From Fagopyrum homotropicum (taxonomy: Eukaryota > Streptophyta > Magnoliopsida > Caryophyllales > Polygonaceae), in the NCBI GenBank assembly GCA_033239125.1, contig BSWB01000006.1, positions 115,676,242 through 115,740,241 of the forward strand: 64,000 nucleotides of DNA. The letters are read 5' to 3'. Shown one piece after another: positions 10,861 to 21,865 of the stretch. A program made the translations under genes and the position numbers. Numbering within the stretch: the stretch's first letter is position 1; each line of letters starts with the position of its first letter. The notes below the pieces were generated by a model. It worked only from the letters and a program-made list of their open reading frames with translations, was not told the DNA's origin and did not search any database.

Positions 10861-11826
10861 GTGACGGTGACTATAGAGTCAGGCCATGTAGAGATTTTCC
10901 TAGGATGGGATCTCGGAAAGACCGGTACATTCATATGTGCAGTCCGAGCCGCGAGACTTATCGGTCAGGCTTGCGAGACTTTCTATTGCTACACCATGAA
11001 GGATAGTACGAGTCCAGCATTGGAGGAGATTCGAGTAGCATGCGAGTTTACCGACATGTTTGGAGAGCCATCAAGTTTATCTCCACAAAGAAGTGTAGAC
11101 TTTGACATTGATCTAGAGCCCGAGATGAGACCGATCTCGAAGGCCCCTTACCGTATGACGCCTATCGAGATGCTTGAGGTTAAGAAGCAGTTGGAGGAGT
11201 TAGGAAAGAAGGGCTTCATCCGCCTTAGCGTATCTCCTTGGGGTACACCAGTAATCTTCGTCAAGAAGGAAGACGGGTCGATGAGGTTATGTATTGACTA
11301 CCGAGAGCTTAACAAGGTGACAATCAAGAATAAGTACCCATTGCCCCGTATCGACGACCTTTTGGACCAGTTACACGGAGCTTCAGTGTTTTCGAGGATC
11401 GATATGAGATCCGGATATCACCAGTTGAGGGTGAGAGAGCAGGAAATAGACAAGACGGAATTTCGGACCAGATACGGCCACTACGAGTTTGTAGTGATGC
11501 CATTCGGGCTCACTAATGTGCCCACAGATTTTCATGGAGTTGATGAACAACATCTTCATCGACTTTCTAGACCAATTTGTAGCTATATTCATAGATGACA
11601 TTCTGGTATACTCTCGTAGCAGAGAGGAGCATGCAAGACACTTAAGGATCGTACTCCGCGTCCTGCAGGATAGAGAGCTTTACGCCAAGATTTCTAAGTG
11701 CGAGTTTTGGATGTATGAGGTGACATTCCTTGGACATATCGTTTCCGCCGAAGGAATCAAGGTAGATCCGGCGAAGATCGAGTCTGTAGCATCTTGGGCG
11801 CCTCCTAGGAACGTCAAAGAGGTACG
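10861..11826 (+). pseudogene. Reverse transcriptase of element B, first part
   Basis: RT motifs are well preserved: PYRMTPIEMLEVKKQLEEL, WGTPVIFVKKEDGSMRLC, IDYRELNKVT, KYPLPRIDDLLDQL, FSRIDMRSGYHQLRV, EFVVMPFGLTN and the catalytic FIDDILVYS. A small indel at about 11515-11525 (LTNVP to the frame with IFMELMNNIF) shifts the frame in mid-domain. The sequence is cut at 11826 by the solo LTR and resumes at 13566. Confidence 0.85.
11822..11826. repeat. Target-site duplication, left copy (gtacg)
   Basis: The five bases gtacg before the solo LTR recur exactly at 13561-13565. Removing the LTR and one copy keeps the RT reading frame (valine-arginine, then asparagine, phenylalanine, leucine). Confidence 0.92.
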
Positions 11827-13560
11827 TGTTCGCCACTTAGCGTGCGTGCAAATAAGCTTTAAATTTATAAAACTAGAATCAAGCAAGCGAACCCGCAGTG
11901 TACGGATCGATATAGTTAGGCAAGAATTCCAGAGTATCGAACACAGAGATTTGGGGGGAACAAATACAATTATAGATTATCAAGCAAGTAAATATAAGAA
12001 GCTTTTCAAGTATTGGGAAAACAACAATCCTAAAGATCCAAGTATCCAGCTGTGGCAATCGATTCAAGATATACTAATGATATAAGGACAGAGTTGAGGT
12101 ATGCAAAGATATGCTAATGTAAGGTAATCGTACGGTGAAGTTCCAAAAACCTTATATGACTCACCTACAAGACACTCTCTATAAAGGTTGTTGAGGCTTC
12201 AATATAGAAAGGTTCTAAAGATGAGAATTAATGTCAAATACCCAAACTTGTAATCCAAAGATCAAGACTAACTAAATCGATTAAGGTTGTGACACTCACA
12301 ATCGAGGTAGAGGTTGTTGAGGCTTCACTACCACCTAGAAAAGGCAAGCCAAGACTAAGTTAAAGCAAATCTTTAACTTTGGATTAAAGTAAAAGCAAGT
12401 TCGTAAACTTAAGGGAAATCACGGTTAGTTCTTGAGGTTCCACGGTCGTGGACTCAAGAAGAGGCCGTAATTTAGGGTTCGTCGGCGATTCTCTCTAACT
12501 CTCAGGGTTCAATCTGTTTCCGATCGATCTATCATCATCTAAGCCACAACTATCAACCCTTCACCTTAGAATTGTTAAAGGTTTTTAGCCAACAATAGTC
12601 ATATTGATATCAAATTCAAGAATTAAAAGATTGAAAGATGAAAACTTCCGAAAACCTTCAATAAACTTCAAACCAATCTCAAAGTCACAATCAAGAACAA
12701 TAATCGTCACTAGATTCAGAATAGAACAAACAAACAAAAATCTTAGATAAGAAGGAAGAACGGGATGTCAATCCGTCTTCTAAATCAAACCTAAACAAGA
12801 AGAGAAATCTTCTTGCGAACAATCTTCCGAATCTTCGATCTTCCATCAATCCGGAAATCACAATAGCGCTGCGCCAAAATCTCTCAAACAAATCTCCGCC
12901 AAATGCGAAATTAGGGCAATTCCAAGCGCAAGTGTATGTGTAAAGCGAAGTCTAAGCAGAGGTTGCAAGATCTCTAAGCGGAGGTGACGGAATCTCTCTT
13001 CGTCCGTCCTTTTATAGTGTAAGATAAACTATCGGCCCGGCCCAATCTTTTAAAAGATCGTGGCTTAAAGTGTGGCGAAAAAGATCGCCAAGATCACGGT
13101 CGTGGAAGGTTCCACGACCGTAATTTAGAGCGTGGAAATCAACACGGTTTGAACCATCTTCTCCACGGCCGTAGAAGTTACTGGAATGAACCACGCTTCT
13201 CTTGCCTGGTTCCACGGCCGTGGACTTGAACGTGGAAAGTGGTACGGCCATATTTTAGAGCGTGGTTTAGGGCAAGAACGTGATTCTTCCCTAGCCTCGT
13301 GCATTCTCCAAGTTGACACTCCTTTTGCTCCTAAGAATGTCCTCAATCCATGGAAATGTCAATCAACTTTATCCTTGCTCAATTCCGTTCAGAAATAGCT
13401 CTCAATCACCTATAGTCAACATAAAGCTTGTGTAGATCTCTATATCGACATTATAGACAAACTAGCTCACAAATGTATCAATGCTCAATCAATGACTATC
13501 AATATGAATCAAAAACACTTAGAAAACGTGCATAAAATATCACAATATTTCATGCTAACA
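11827..13560 (-). mobile_element. Solo LTR of the element C family (Athila-type)
   Basis: A 1734-bp sequence with TG...CA ends (plus strand tgttcgcc...catgctaaca) resembles the LTRs of element C throughout. It is flanked by a perfect 5-bp duplication and has no internal region. This is the expected product of recombination between the two LTRs of a full element. The TATA box (minus strand CACTATAAAAGG) is at about 13009-13020. Ccacggccgtgg-type words occur at 12421-12475 and 13090-13275. Confidence 0.92.
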
Positions 13561-13565
13561 GTACG

Positions 13566-14176
13566 CAACTTCCTAGGATTGGCGGGATACTACCGTCGCT
13601 TCGTGAAGGGCTTTTTAGTTATCGCCCGACCACTTACTTCCTTGCTAAGGAAGACTACAAGATTCGTATGATCCAAGCCGTGCCTACAGAGCTTTGAGGA
13701 GCTTAAGAGGAGGCTGACCTCCGCTCCTATCTTAGCTCAGCCAGAGGGCATTGAGGACTTTATCGTTTACAGCGATGCATCCAAGCTTGGCTTGGGATGT
13801 GCTCTAATGTAGATCGGTAAGGTTATAGTATACGCGTCTAGATAACTGAAGACGTATGAGAAGAATTACCCTACCCATGATCTTAAGTTAGCTGTTGTTG
13901 TTCACACTTTGAAGATCTGGAGGCATTACCTGTACGGAGCTATGTGTCAGATTTTCACACACCATAAGAGTCTGAAGTATATATCAGCGGGAGTTGAATA
14001 ACCGCCAACGTAGATGGTTGGAGTTGATCAAGGACTTTGATCTTGAGATTTTATACCACCCAAGGAAGGCAAATGTGGTAGCTGATGCTCTTGGTAGGGA
14101 AGACTCCCCGGGAGATGGCGATCGCTCGGTTGACAGCCCATCTACAGTTACAACGAGATCGGGCATGGAGAGATAG
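13566..14176 (+). pseudogene. RT tail and RNase H of element B
   Basis: The frame continues the RT thumb (FLGLAGYYRRFVKGF) and passes into RNase H (FIVYSDASKLGLGCAL; then KTYEKNYPTHDLKLAVV and IWRHYLYGA). In-frame stops occur at TGA (about 13669), TAG (about 13809), TAA (about 13843) and TAA (about 13998). Each is one G-to-A or C-to-T change away from the expected Trp or Gln. The RNase H tail (LELIKDFDLEILYHPRKANVVADAL) is readable in another frame near 14017-14100. Confidence 0.8.
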
Positions 14177-14239
14177 ATATTCACTTCCAGGATTCCGACA
14201 ACCATCTATCCACCTTGGAGGTGTTACCTGATCTGTTGG

Positions 14240-15600
14240 TTGAAATCCGACTATAGTAGGAGGGTTGCCTACCTTTGACACGGATCTGAGACACGATGTC
14301 TCGAGGAGAGGCGCCACAGTTTTCATTGGTGCCGATGGGATTTTGAGATGCAGTAGCGTGTCTGTGTACCCTCAGATCGAGAGTTGAGACAGAAGTTCCT
14401 TCAGGAGGCTCACTCTTCACCTTACTTAGTACATCCCGGTGCGAGTAAGATGTATCAGGATATCAGACGCTCCTTCTGGTGGGGAGGTTTGAAGCTGGAC
14501 ATGACGAGATATGTAGCTCAGTGTGCGACCTGTTAGCAAGTCAAGATCGAGCATCAACAACCAAGAGGAGAGCTACATCTACTCCCCGTTCCTCAGTGGA
14601 AGTGGGAGGACATCTCGATGGACTTTGTTACCGGTTTGAGACCGAGTCGATCTGGGTTATAGTTGATCGACTGACGAAGACCTCACGTTTCATTCCTATC
14701 AAGGAAGAGTGGTCGGTGAATCATTTAGCAGAGGAGTTCACGAGACAGATAGTGTGATTTCATGGAGTACCTAGCACTATATTCTTTGATAGAGACGGAT
14801 GATTCACTTCGAGGTTTTGGCAACAAGTGCATGCCGCCCTAGGTACGAGTTTGCAATTTACGACTGCTTATCATCCTTAGACTGATGGTCAGTCAAAGTG
14901 GACCATCCAAGCTTTGGAGGATATGTTGAGAACCTGCGTGTTAGACTAGGGACAGGTATGGCATACCACCTTCCCTTAGTGGAGTTTTTGTATTACAACA
15001 ATTGGCACGCATCAAATAAGATGGCTCCTTATGAGGCTTTACACGGGCAGAGATGCCGTACCCCGCTGTGTTGGGACGAGCCGAGTAGTGCTAGCGGTAT
15101 AGGACCTAAGCAGATATAGAATGATATGACTTGAGTAGCGGTGATCCAAAAGAAGATGTTAGTAGCACAGAGTCGTCGGAAGTCTTTTGCAGATAAGAGG
15201 CACAAACCTTTAGATTTCAGAGTTAGAGCTCAGGTATGGCTGAGAGTATTCCCCGACACGAGGTGTTAGACATTCCGGCGTCAAGGGGAAGCTGAGTCCC
15301 AGATACGTCGGACCTTTCGAGATTCTAGAGCGAGTTGGAGAAGCAACATATAGACTTGCATTGCCACCGAGACTAGAGGGTGTTTACCCAGTCTTCCATG
15401 TGTCTCAGTTACGGGAGTATGTACCAGACCCGAGACACATCGTCAGTCATGAGGAGTGGTCAAGCCAGACCACACGTTTGTTGAGCATCCGGTAGCTATT
15501 TTAGAGCGTTGTACGAGACACTTGCGATCGAAGGACATACCAAAGATTCAGTGGCCGATGCGAGAGTAGATGAGGCGATTTAGGAGAGAGAGGAACTATT
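14240..15600 (+). pseudogene. Integrase region of element B, degenerate
   Basis: Fragments in several frames give the zinc-binding part (HPGASKMYQDIRRSFWWGG, CATC), the core (DISMDFVTGL, IVDRLTKTSRFIPI, then FDRDG and TAYHP) and a C-terminal tail that includes HPVAILERCTRHLRSKDIPK, similar to the chromodomain-proximal end of plant chromoviruses. Numerous TAG/TGA stops and frameshifts are present. No intact chromodomain is readable. Confidence 0.75.
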
Positions 15601-15811
15601 CAGAGTTTTATGTTGAGCTGGATGTACCTTTAGCGTAGTTGTTGAGTTTCAGTTTTTCTTTTGTTGAGTTGTGCGTACGCTTTTGTGATGTCTTGAGTTT
15701 GTGCCCCGAGTGGGAATATATGAGTTGAGTTATTTGATTCTGTGTTGTTGTTTTGTGATCTTACGGACTGTTGCAAGTTTCGGGACGAAACTTCTTTTTA
15801 GGGAGATCTGA

Positions 15812-17511
15812 TGTAATACCCCAGTTTTGCCTTCACCACCCCTATGGTGAAGAGTGTTGCCCCTACGGCTGAATGTAGATCACGCCCGATCTGATTTTTA
15901 TTCCATTTTATTTATTTCCATAGATAGAAGATCTGATCTTCTATCTTATGGGCCAACTTTTCTATCACGTTCTCAACCCTCAAACATCTTTCCTTCTATC
16001 TTTTCCCACCGTTTCCTATATATTTCCTCTTTCTCTTCTTTTTCCCGTTTCTTGCATATGTTTTCCTTCAACCTCGAAATTTGCAGCCATTCCCTTGTGA
16101 TCTCCTACAAAATTATAAGTTCTTCACCCTTTTGATTTTCCATACGTTCTTGTCACATGCAACATGCTTCTCCTTCCGCTTTCTTCTTCTTTCTCCTTTT
16201 GTTCTTCTTCTTCCTCTTCACAAGAATCAAGTTTGAGCCTTTATTCTTGTTGGCCTTTCCGTTGTTGATTCGTTGATGTTCAAAGGCTCCCTTGGTTGAG
16301 TTGTGAAGTGTGTGTGTGTGTGTTGAGGGAAGCAAGCTTTGACCCTTTGATGTGTTCCTTGATGTCAAAAGAGTCGACATTGCGTTTTGTCACGCCGCCG
16401 CCCCCATGCCCTGTTCAGCCGCCCCTGCGGCTCCTGCCTAGCACCACCCTTGCGGTGTTGTCTTCCGCCCCAGCGTTTTTCCTGCAGTTGTTCCCGTCTT
16501 TGGCGAGCTACTTCCTTCCTTGCTTTCCTCGTTCCTTCAATTGGCTTGTGTTGATGTTGTTGACCCTTCTTGATCTGTAAGACTAAGTTTGAGACCTTAG
16601 CTTATGGAGATCTCTTAGAGATCATGGAGACTATAAGTTATAGACTTCTAGCAATCGTTTTGGTTCCTGATTCGTTATGCCTTGTTGAGCAGGCTTTCCG
16701 TTCTCCTTTCCTGCGGGAAACTAAGTTGTTCGCTGATCTTTGAGTTTACCTTCGAGTGAGGTAAGTCCCTTGGACTTAGTTAGCTGCATTCCGTATATTA
16801 GTTTGATTGTTTTGGCTTGCTTGCATTGTTTATCGTTATATATTGGATAACCGGACTTGGATTGACCTTTATAACCGTAATTGACACAAGTGTATTATAA
16901 CCGGGCGGTGACCGCTTGTCCAGTTCAGAATGGAAAAAGTGGGAGGTGCTCTTGCGACCAGTCCAACATGTGAAAAAAGGATACATACGTTCTATATTGT
17001 TGGTGAAAGGGGAAAAAGGCGATATCGTAGTGATTCTCGTGTGACAACCATAAGATGAATTAGTAAATGGAATGACGTAATGAAAGATAATAACCGGTTG
17101 AGTGCGAGCATGCTATATGTTTATGTTACTTTATGTGTGTTTGTGCCTTTATTGTCTTTCTGATATCTAGAATGTTAGCTAACGGTTTATACCGATGTTG
17201 TAGATCTTCCGCAGGTTAGGGATGCTGCTGAGTGATCTGGATGGTGTGGTCAGCCAGGGGGTTCCCGTACATTATAGGACGAGATCAGGTTTATTTTGCT
17301 ATTGTTGTTGTTGCTTTTCCTTTGTTTTGAACTCGGTTGCGAGTCTTTTACGCTTCCCTTTGTTTTAGCCTTTGGTTTTATTATAGTTTTGGTTTTCATT
17401 TATTTGTGTCTTGCTGTAAGATCCGTTGTGTCGTTGCTACTCTGAGGGTCAGAAACCATTGTGATGTCCTAGCCCGTAACGCTTCGAGTTCCCAGAACTC
17501 GGGGTGCTACA
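15812..17511 (+). repeat. 3' LTR of element B (about 1.7 kb)
   Basis: It starts tgtaataccccag and ends ggggtgctaca, imperfect inverted ends typical of chromovirus LTRs. It is preceded by the usual cgggacgaaactt...gggagatctga polypurine region (15781-15811). The five bases after it are ctcac. No 5' LTR is available for comparison. A short TG microsatellite is at about 16306-16322. Confidence 0.8.
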
Positions 17512-17660
17512 CTCACAAATGTCTTGTTATCATCTCCACCATTCTTGCACGAATTTGATTACTTCATCTCCCACACCATTCTAGAATTTATGATAAAATA
17601 CGCATGTAAGCCATCTATGTCTGGCGCCTTTCGAGGATGCATATTGATTCGGATTTGACG
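17512..17660 (-). pseudogene. LINE reverse-transcriptase fragment
   Basis: The minus strand reads MHPRKAPDIDGLHAY, then in the next frame GDEVIKFVQEWWR, the typical plant LINE fingers motif. It is frameshifted and cut off on both sides: element B's LTR abuts it on one side and a gypsy LTR fragment on the other. It marks the older sequence into which these elements inserted. Confidence 0.7.
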
Positions 17661-17662
17661 CC

Positions 17663-18480
17663 CAAATTTTCGATCTAGATTGAAAGTCCACAAACGGTCT
17701 CAAAAAATAAATTTCGGGTAGGAATCTCGGGCGAGATTCTGGATACGGGGCCGAGATTTATGAAACTTCGAACAAAATAACTTGAGTTTGATGGAATGAT
17801 AATGGATAGATAAGAAGATGATAATATAAAATGAAATTGATGGAAATATAAGAAGATACGAATCAAGGTATTCTCGCAAAGAAACTTGACCAATTATGTG
17901 TCAAAACCCCTTAACGAAGAGCTTACCTTAACCGTCCCTTCTTTAACCTTATACAAGCCTTCTAAATAAGACAATCACAAGGAGGGACTAGAATTGACCA
18001 TGGGCCCCAACCTTTAAGAAGATTAACATACACAAGCACAACCTAGCAGGAACTCACAACGATTTCATCAAAGGCTCTTTCTTTTGATTGAATAAGAATG
18101 AATATAAATATAAATTTCGTAAGTGAAGTAGCGAGTTCACACAACATTGTGGAAATATTAATAAAATTAAATCTGCCTAATAATCTCACACTCGAAGGCT
18201 ATTTATAGGGGATATTCTCCTACAAAAGATAAGATCTCTAACTAAAAGATAATCCTAAAAGATAAGATCAAAATCAACAAATACCTTTAGAATGCTTTAG
18301 AGTCTTAAAGGTATTAAAAATTATTAAAAATTAAATACAACTAATAAGATCACAGCCGGATCGTAGCCATCTCGACATACACCATATCTCGGTCAATTTG
18401 TATTAATATCGGGCGAGATTTTGGTCCTCAGGACCGAGATTTCTTTCTGGAACTCTCCTCGTCCTAGCCACCTTCTATGC
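17663..18480 (-). repeat. Gypsy LTR fragment (family E), minus orientation
   Basis: In reverse orientation this matches 18880-19740 over most of its length, including the TATA region (18199-18208, minus CTATAAATAG) and the terminal ctttcaatctagatcg. It carries family-specific words such as gggcgagatt and accgagattt. Its outer end near 17663 is shorter than in the plus copy. Confidence 0.7.
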
Positions 18481-18493
18481 TTGCTTGATCATC

Positions 18494-18745
18494 TTAGTCC
18501 TTGTATGGTCCTTCCACATTAGCCAACAATGTCACTAAAGAAGACCTAGACATGAATGAGGTCTCTTTAAGTGCACATGTTGCCAATAAGCTAGCAACGT
18601 CCTCATGGATGGTCTTTGCTCTTGCTCTAGTGATAACTCCTTCCATGGTGAGACTCAAGGATGATGTGATTGTGTTCTCCTTCAATGCCTTAGTCCTTGA
18701 TCTTGTGATTAGTCCTTGAGGTGGTGCTAGGGATGATCCTTCATC
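18494..18745 (-). pseudogene. C-terminal scrap of a gypsy polyprotein (family E), minus strand
   Basis: The translation contains QGLITRSRTKALKEN and GVITRARAKTIHED. Repeated ITRSRAK-type motifs are typical of the extreme C-terminus of some plant gypsy Pol proteins, just before the 3' LTR. It reads toward the LTR fragment at 17663-18480, as expected. Only about 80 codons remain. Confidence 0.6.
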
Positions 18746-18760
18746 ATACTTGATGTGGGA

Positions 18761-18853
18761 CCATCCTCGACATCTATCATACAAGGACCCGTCACTAGAT
18801 CAAGGGCTAAAAGGATCCGAGAGAAGACATCGTCAAGGAAGATCAAGGAGAGT
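18761..18853 (+). pseudogene. C-terminal scrap of a gypsy polyprotein (family E), plus strand
   Basis: A short plus-strand frame reads SIIQGPVTRSRAKRIREK and ends in TGA, the same motif as the minus-strand scrap next to it but in opposite orientation. It leads into the plus-oriented LTR that follows. The two scraps meet head to head at about 18745-18760. Confidence 0.6.
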
Positions 18854-18879
18854 TGGAGATGAAGAAATCGATCCACAGA

Positions 18880-19740
18880 TATGAAGAAAATCGGTCGACA
18901 AATTCTACAGGAAAATTGACCTACGTGTGAAGAAAATCGGTTGATTTCCTTAGGCGATTTCTTCTTGCTGACACATCTAGAAGATCCGGCCAAATATCTT
19001 TTAAACTTGGCAATTTTATCTTTTAATGATTCCTAAAAATTTCAATCTATCTTAAGGGATTATTTAGGTTAGTTTTTATCTTTATAGTTTCGATTTTATA
19101 TATATTAAAAGATATCTTTGCAAGATTATCTTTAAATATATTTTCCTAGTTTTTGTAGGATTAATCTCCCTTATAAATAGCCCTAGAGGGAGAGGTTATT
19201 AGTTAGTTGAGTTATGATTATTGTTTTCCACATTATTGTGAGATACTTGTGACTTTGCTCACGGGGTTTGCATTTCATCATTTCTAATCAATCAAAAGGA
19301 GAGTTTTTTGGTTGAAAAGTTGTGAATCTTTGTTAGGTTGTTCTTGTGTGTGTTAATCTTTTTGAAGGTTGGTTCTACAAGTCAAACTAGTCCCTCCTTG
19401 TGCTTGTTTTATCTAGAAGGCTTGTGTAAGGTTAAAGAAGGAAGGGTGAAAGGTAATTCTTTGTTAAGGGTTTTGATCCAATTGAGTTCAAGGTTCTTTG
19501 CAAGTTTTATAATAGTCTTATCTTCCTATATTTATCATTTATCATTCCATATTCATCTTCTTATCTTTCCATATTCATCTTCTTATCTTTCCATATCATT
19601 CACTAATCCATATTCCGAGTATATAGAAAAATCGACTTATTTTTCAAATAAATCGACCGATTTCCTTTATAGAACATCCCGATTTTATCCCAGTTAAGGA
19701 CTTTCAATCTAGATCGAGAATTGCGGCTTATCCCCGCATC
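18880..19740 (+). repeat. Gypsy LTR (family E), plus orientation
   Basis: This LTR has a TATA box (ttataaatag at 19171-19180) and ends in ccccgcatca just before a primer-binding site. The start is approximate because no clear TG/polypurine boundary is visible. Paired words such as atcggtcgac and aatcgaccgattt occur at 18890-18960 and 19625-19675. Confidence 0.7.
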
Positions 19741-19744
19741 AAAG

Positions 19745-20133
19745 TGGTATTAGAGCTAAGCGATTGAAGTCCGAACGTTCATCAAAAGTTTTGATTTTTC
19801 TTTGAGTTTTCTTTGAGTCATATAAAGTTGAGTCTTTTCTTGTTCGCCATCTTTGCGCGATTATTTGAGTTAACGTGCGTTGATTTGTGTAAGTTTCGGA
19901 AGAGAGAAACGCCATCAACCAAACACAAGCCAACCGTTGACCTTGAAACCTCGCCAATACAAAAAAAAGTAAAGGAAAGAAAGTTCTTAAATGACGAATC
20001 CAAGAGTCAATTTTTCTCAAACAAAAAACGACATGTTCTTCAGAAAAATCACCCCATTTTTCACCCGATTTTGCCACAGTTGTCAATGTTTTTCACCAAA
20101 AAAATTCAATTAGAGATATCAAACGAGGAATGA
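19745..20133 (+). other. Primer-binding site and leader remnant (family E)
   Basis: At 19745 tggtattagagct differs at one base from the initiator tRNA-Met primer site tggtatcagagc. It lies 4 bp after the LTR end, so this LTR serves as a 5' LTR here, although it is also preceded by pol C-terminal sequence. The following ~380 bp is probably leader; no gag domain is recognised. Confidence 0.6.
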
Positions 20134-21110
20134 GATAGAGAGAAGATAAACGACATTTTCGTGGAAGGATAAATAACCAATGAAATTAGGTGGTGCTGTA
20201 TTTCAAACATAAAAACTTAGTCCAAAAAGCATAATGAAAAGTCGCATCATCTTGAGATCAAAAGTTGTAGTATAAATTTACCGTAAATTACTAATTTCGG
20301 TCGTGATGGGGTTCGAGGCAAACTGACGTTAACTACAACGAACATCAACGTGAGATAACAAAACATACATTTACAACCAATATGACTAACATTTAAAGTT
20401 CAACCCTACAATTCAATTTAAAGATTCAATAACGTTAACCACATCCACATTGAGTTGTATTTTGATCATTTTTTTAAAAGTATGCTTAAAACGTAGATAA
20501 TATATTTTGAACCCACAAGAGGGTTGTTCAAAATTTGAATGTAGCCCGTTAAGAAAATCTGTAAATCAAACCGTGGGTACTAAATTAAGATTTTCATGGT
20601 GAAACCGTACTCTTGGAACTATAAATGAAGAATAATAAACGGTTGAGATTTTTGATGTAAAATCCTTGGAAATGTAAATGTAGAGTAAGAAACAGTTGTC
20701 AAATTTTCATAGGAAACATGAATTAGTCTGATTCGAAGACAAATACCGTTTCTAGTTATGAAAACGAATATAATAAAATAACTTAAAAAAGAGACTACTT
20801 TCTACTCAATACCCGACCTATTAATATCTTTCCATAATAGTAATTCAAAATTTTATTATATACAAATATATAAAAAAAAAATCCTACATCTACATGAAAA
20901 AAATCATTTTACAATTATTTTTTTTTCATGGTGAAACCATAACCTTGAAAATGTAAATGAAGAATAATAAACGGTTGAAATTTTTGATATAAAATTCTTA
21001 GAAATATAAAAACCAAAAATATAATCGACGATTATTTAATATTATTTGTAAATTATTTTGATTTATGTAATGTTGGGTTTTTAGTGGGGTGGGGGAGATG
21101 ATCTTTTTTG
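20134..21110. repeat. Low-copy AT-rich spacer with an ~85-bp direct repeat
   Basis: Two similar segments, about 20594-20680 and 20926-21010, share tttcatggtgaaacc and aagaataataaacggttga. No gene is visible. The repeat may be a small unclassified element or a local duplication. Confidence 0.55.
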
Positions 21111-21117
21111 CATCCAA

Positions 21118-21123
21118 AGTCAA
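21118..21123 (-). promoter_or_regulatory. W-box upstream of the WRKY gene
   Basis: The minus strand reads TTGACT, matching the WRKY-binding W-box TTGAC(C/T), about 750 bp upstream of the start codon. WRKY genes are often cross- or self-regulated through such sites. A single hexamer is weak evidence. Confidence 0.3.
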
Positions 21124-21536
21124 ATGGGAACAATTTTAGGTTTCAGATGACTCTAATGTCATTGTCCACTAATTATTATACTAATGACAAATTGGTCTTC
21201 GATGTGGGACCCACTCGAAAATCCGGTCACAGAGTGCCAGAGAGCACTCCACTGCAAACTTCAAGTCTCATTTTTGAGCTTCAATAACAGTGCCCAGGTT
21301 ATTTAAATCAATACCCACTTTCTCTCTCTCTACTAGTCTACTGGGTTTGATGAAATTCGCTCAGTTTCTCTCTATGTTCTTGTTTTTTTCTCCATTTTGT
21401 TCCACATTTTTTTAAGAAGAGATGAGCTTGTGTTACAGCTGCTTTGATGCCCTTTTGGCCGCATGAAGAGTCCATCATAACCGAAAGCTAGAGTCTTTTG
21501 ATTCACACTTCCTCTCTCTCTCGAAGTTCAAACGCC

Positions 21537-21554
21537 ATGGATGTGAGAATCTAG
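21537..21554 (+). promoter_or_regulatory. Short upstream ORF in the WRKY leader
   Basis: ATGGATGTGAGAATCTAG encodes five residues (MDVRI) and stops well before the main ATG at 21866. If it lies in the mature leader it would reduce initiation at the main start. A possible leader intron (donor near 21598, acceptor near 21850) would leave it in exon 1. Confidence 0.4.
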
Positions 21555-21865
21555 GGTTGACAGAATAGAGGTGCAAATCTTTTCCCCTCTTCCCTTGGTG
21601 AGCAGAAATTTGAATTTCAGAAGTTGATTTGTTTGTTTAATGTTCATTTGAATCTCATCTTATGGGTATTATTGAACTAATTGGTTTTTCATGTCTGTTT
21701 TCTGAAATTGTCAAGAGGGGAGTTTCTCGGTTTAATGTTCCTTGTAGTAAAAGAAGGAATTTTTTCTATCTTTGGTAATTTGATTTGTCTGAGTATTTTT
21801 TTTTCTAGGGTTGTTAAAGATTAGATTAGCTTCTCATTTGAGCTGCTGGTAGGCTAATTTGGAAA

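Larger units (their letters stand above)
10343..17511 (+). mobile_element. Element B: Tekay/Del-like chromovirus, degenerate, 5' part outside window
   Basis: The plus strand carries, in order, the end of gag and protease, reverse transcriptase, RNase H, integrase, a polypurine tract and a 3' LTR. This is the Ty3/gypsy order, and the sequence is of plant chromovirus type. Element A interrupts the gag/protease region at 10342/10343, and a solo LTR interrupts the RT/RNase H region at 11827-13560. Many frameshifts and stops make it an old, inactive copy. The 5' LTR and most of gag must lie left of the window, beyond element A. Confidence 0.87.

Noticed and set aside
16296..16580. Pro/Ser/Leu-rich frame in element B LTR
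   Set aside because: It lies wholly within the LTR; composition-driven, no conserved domain.
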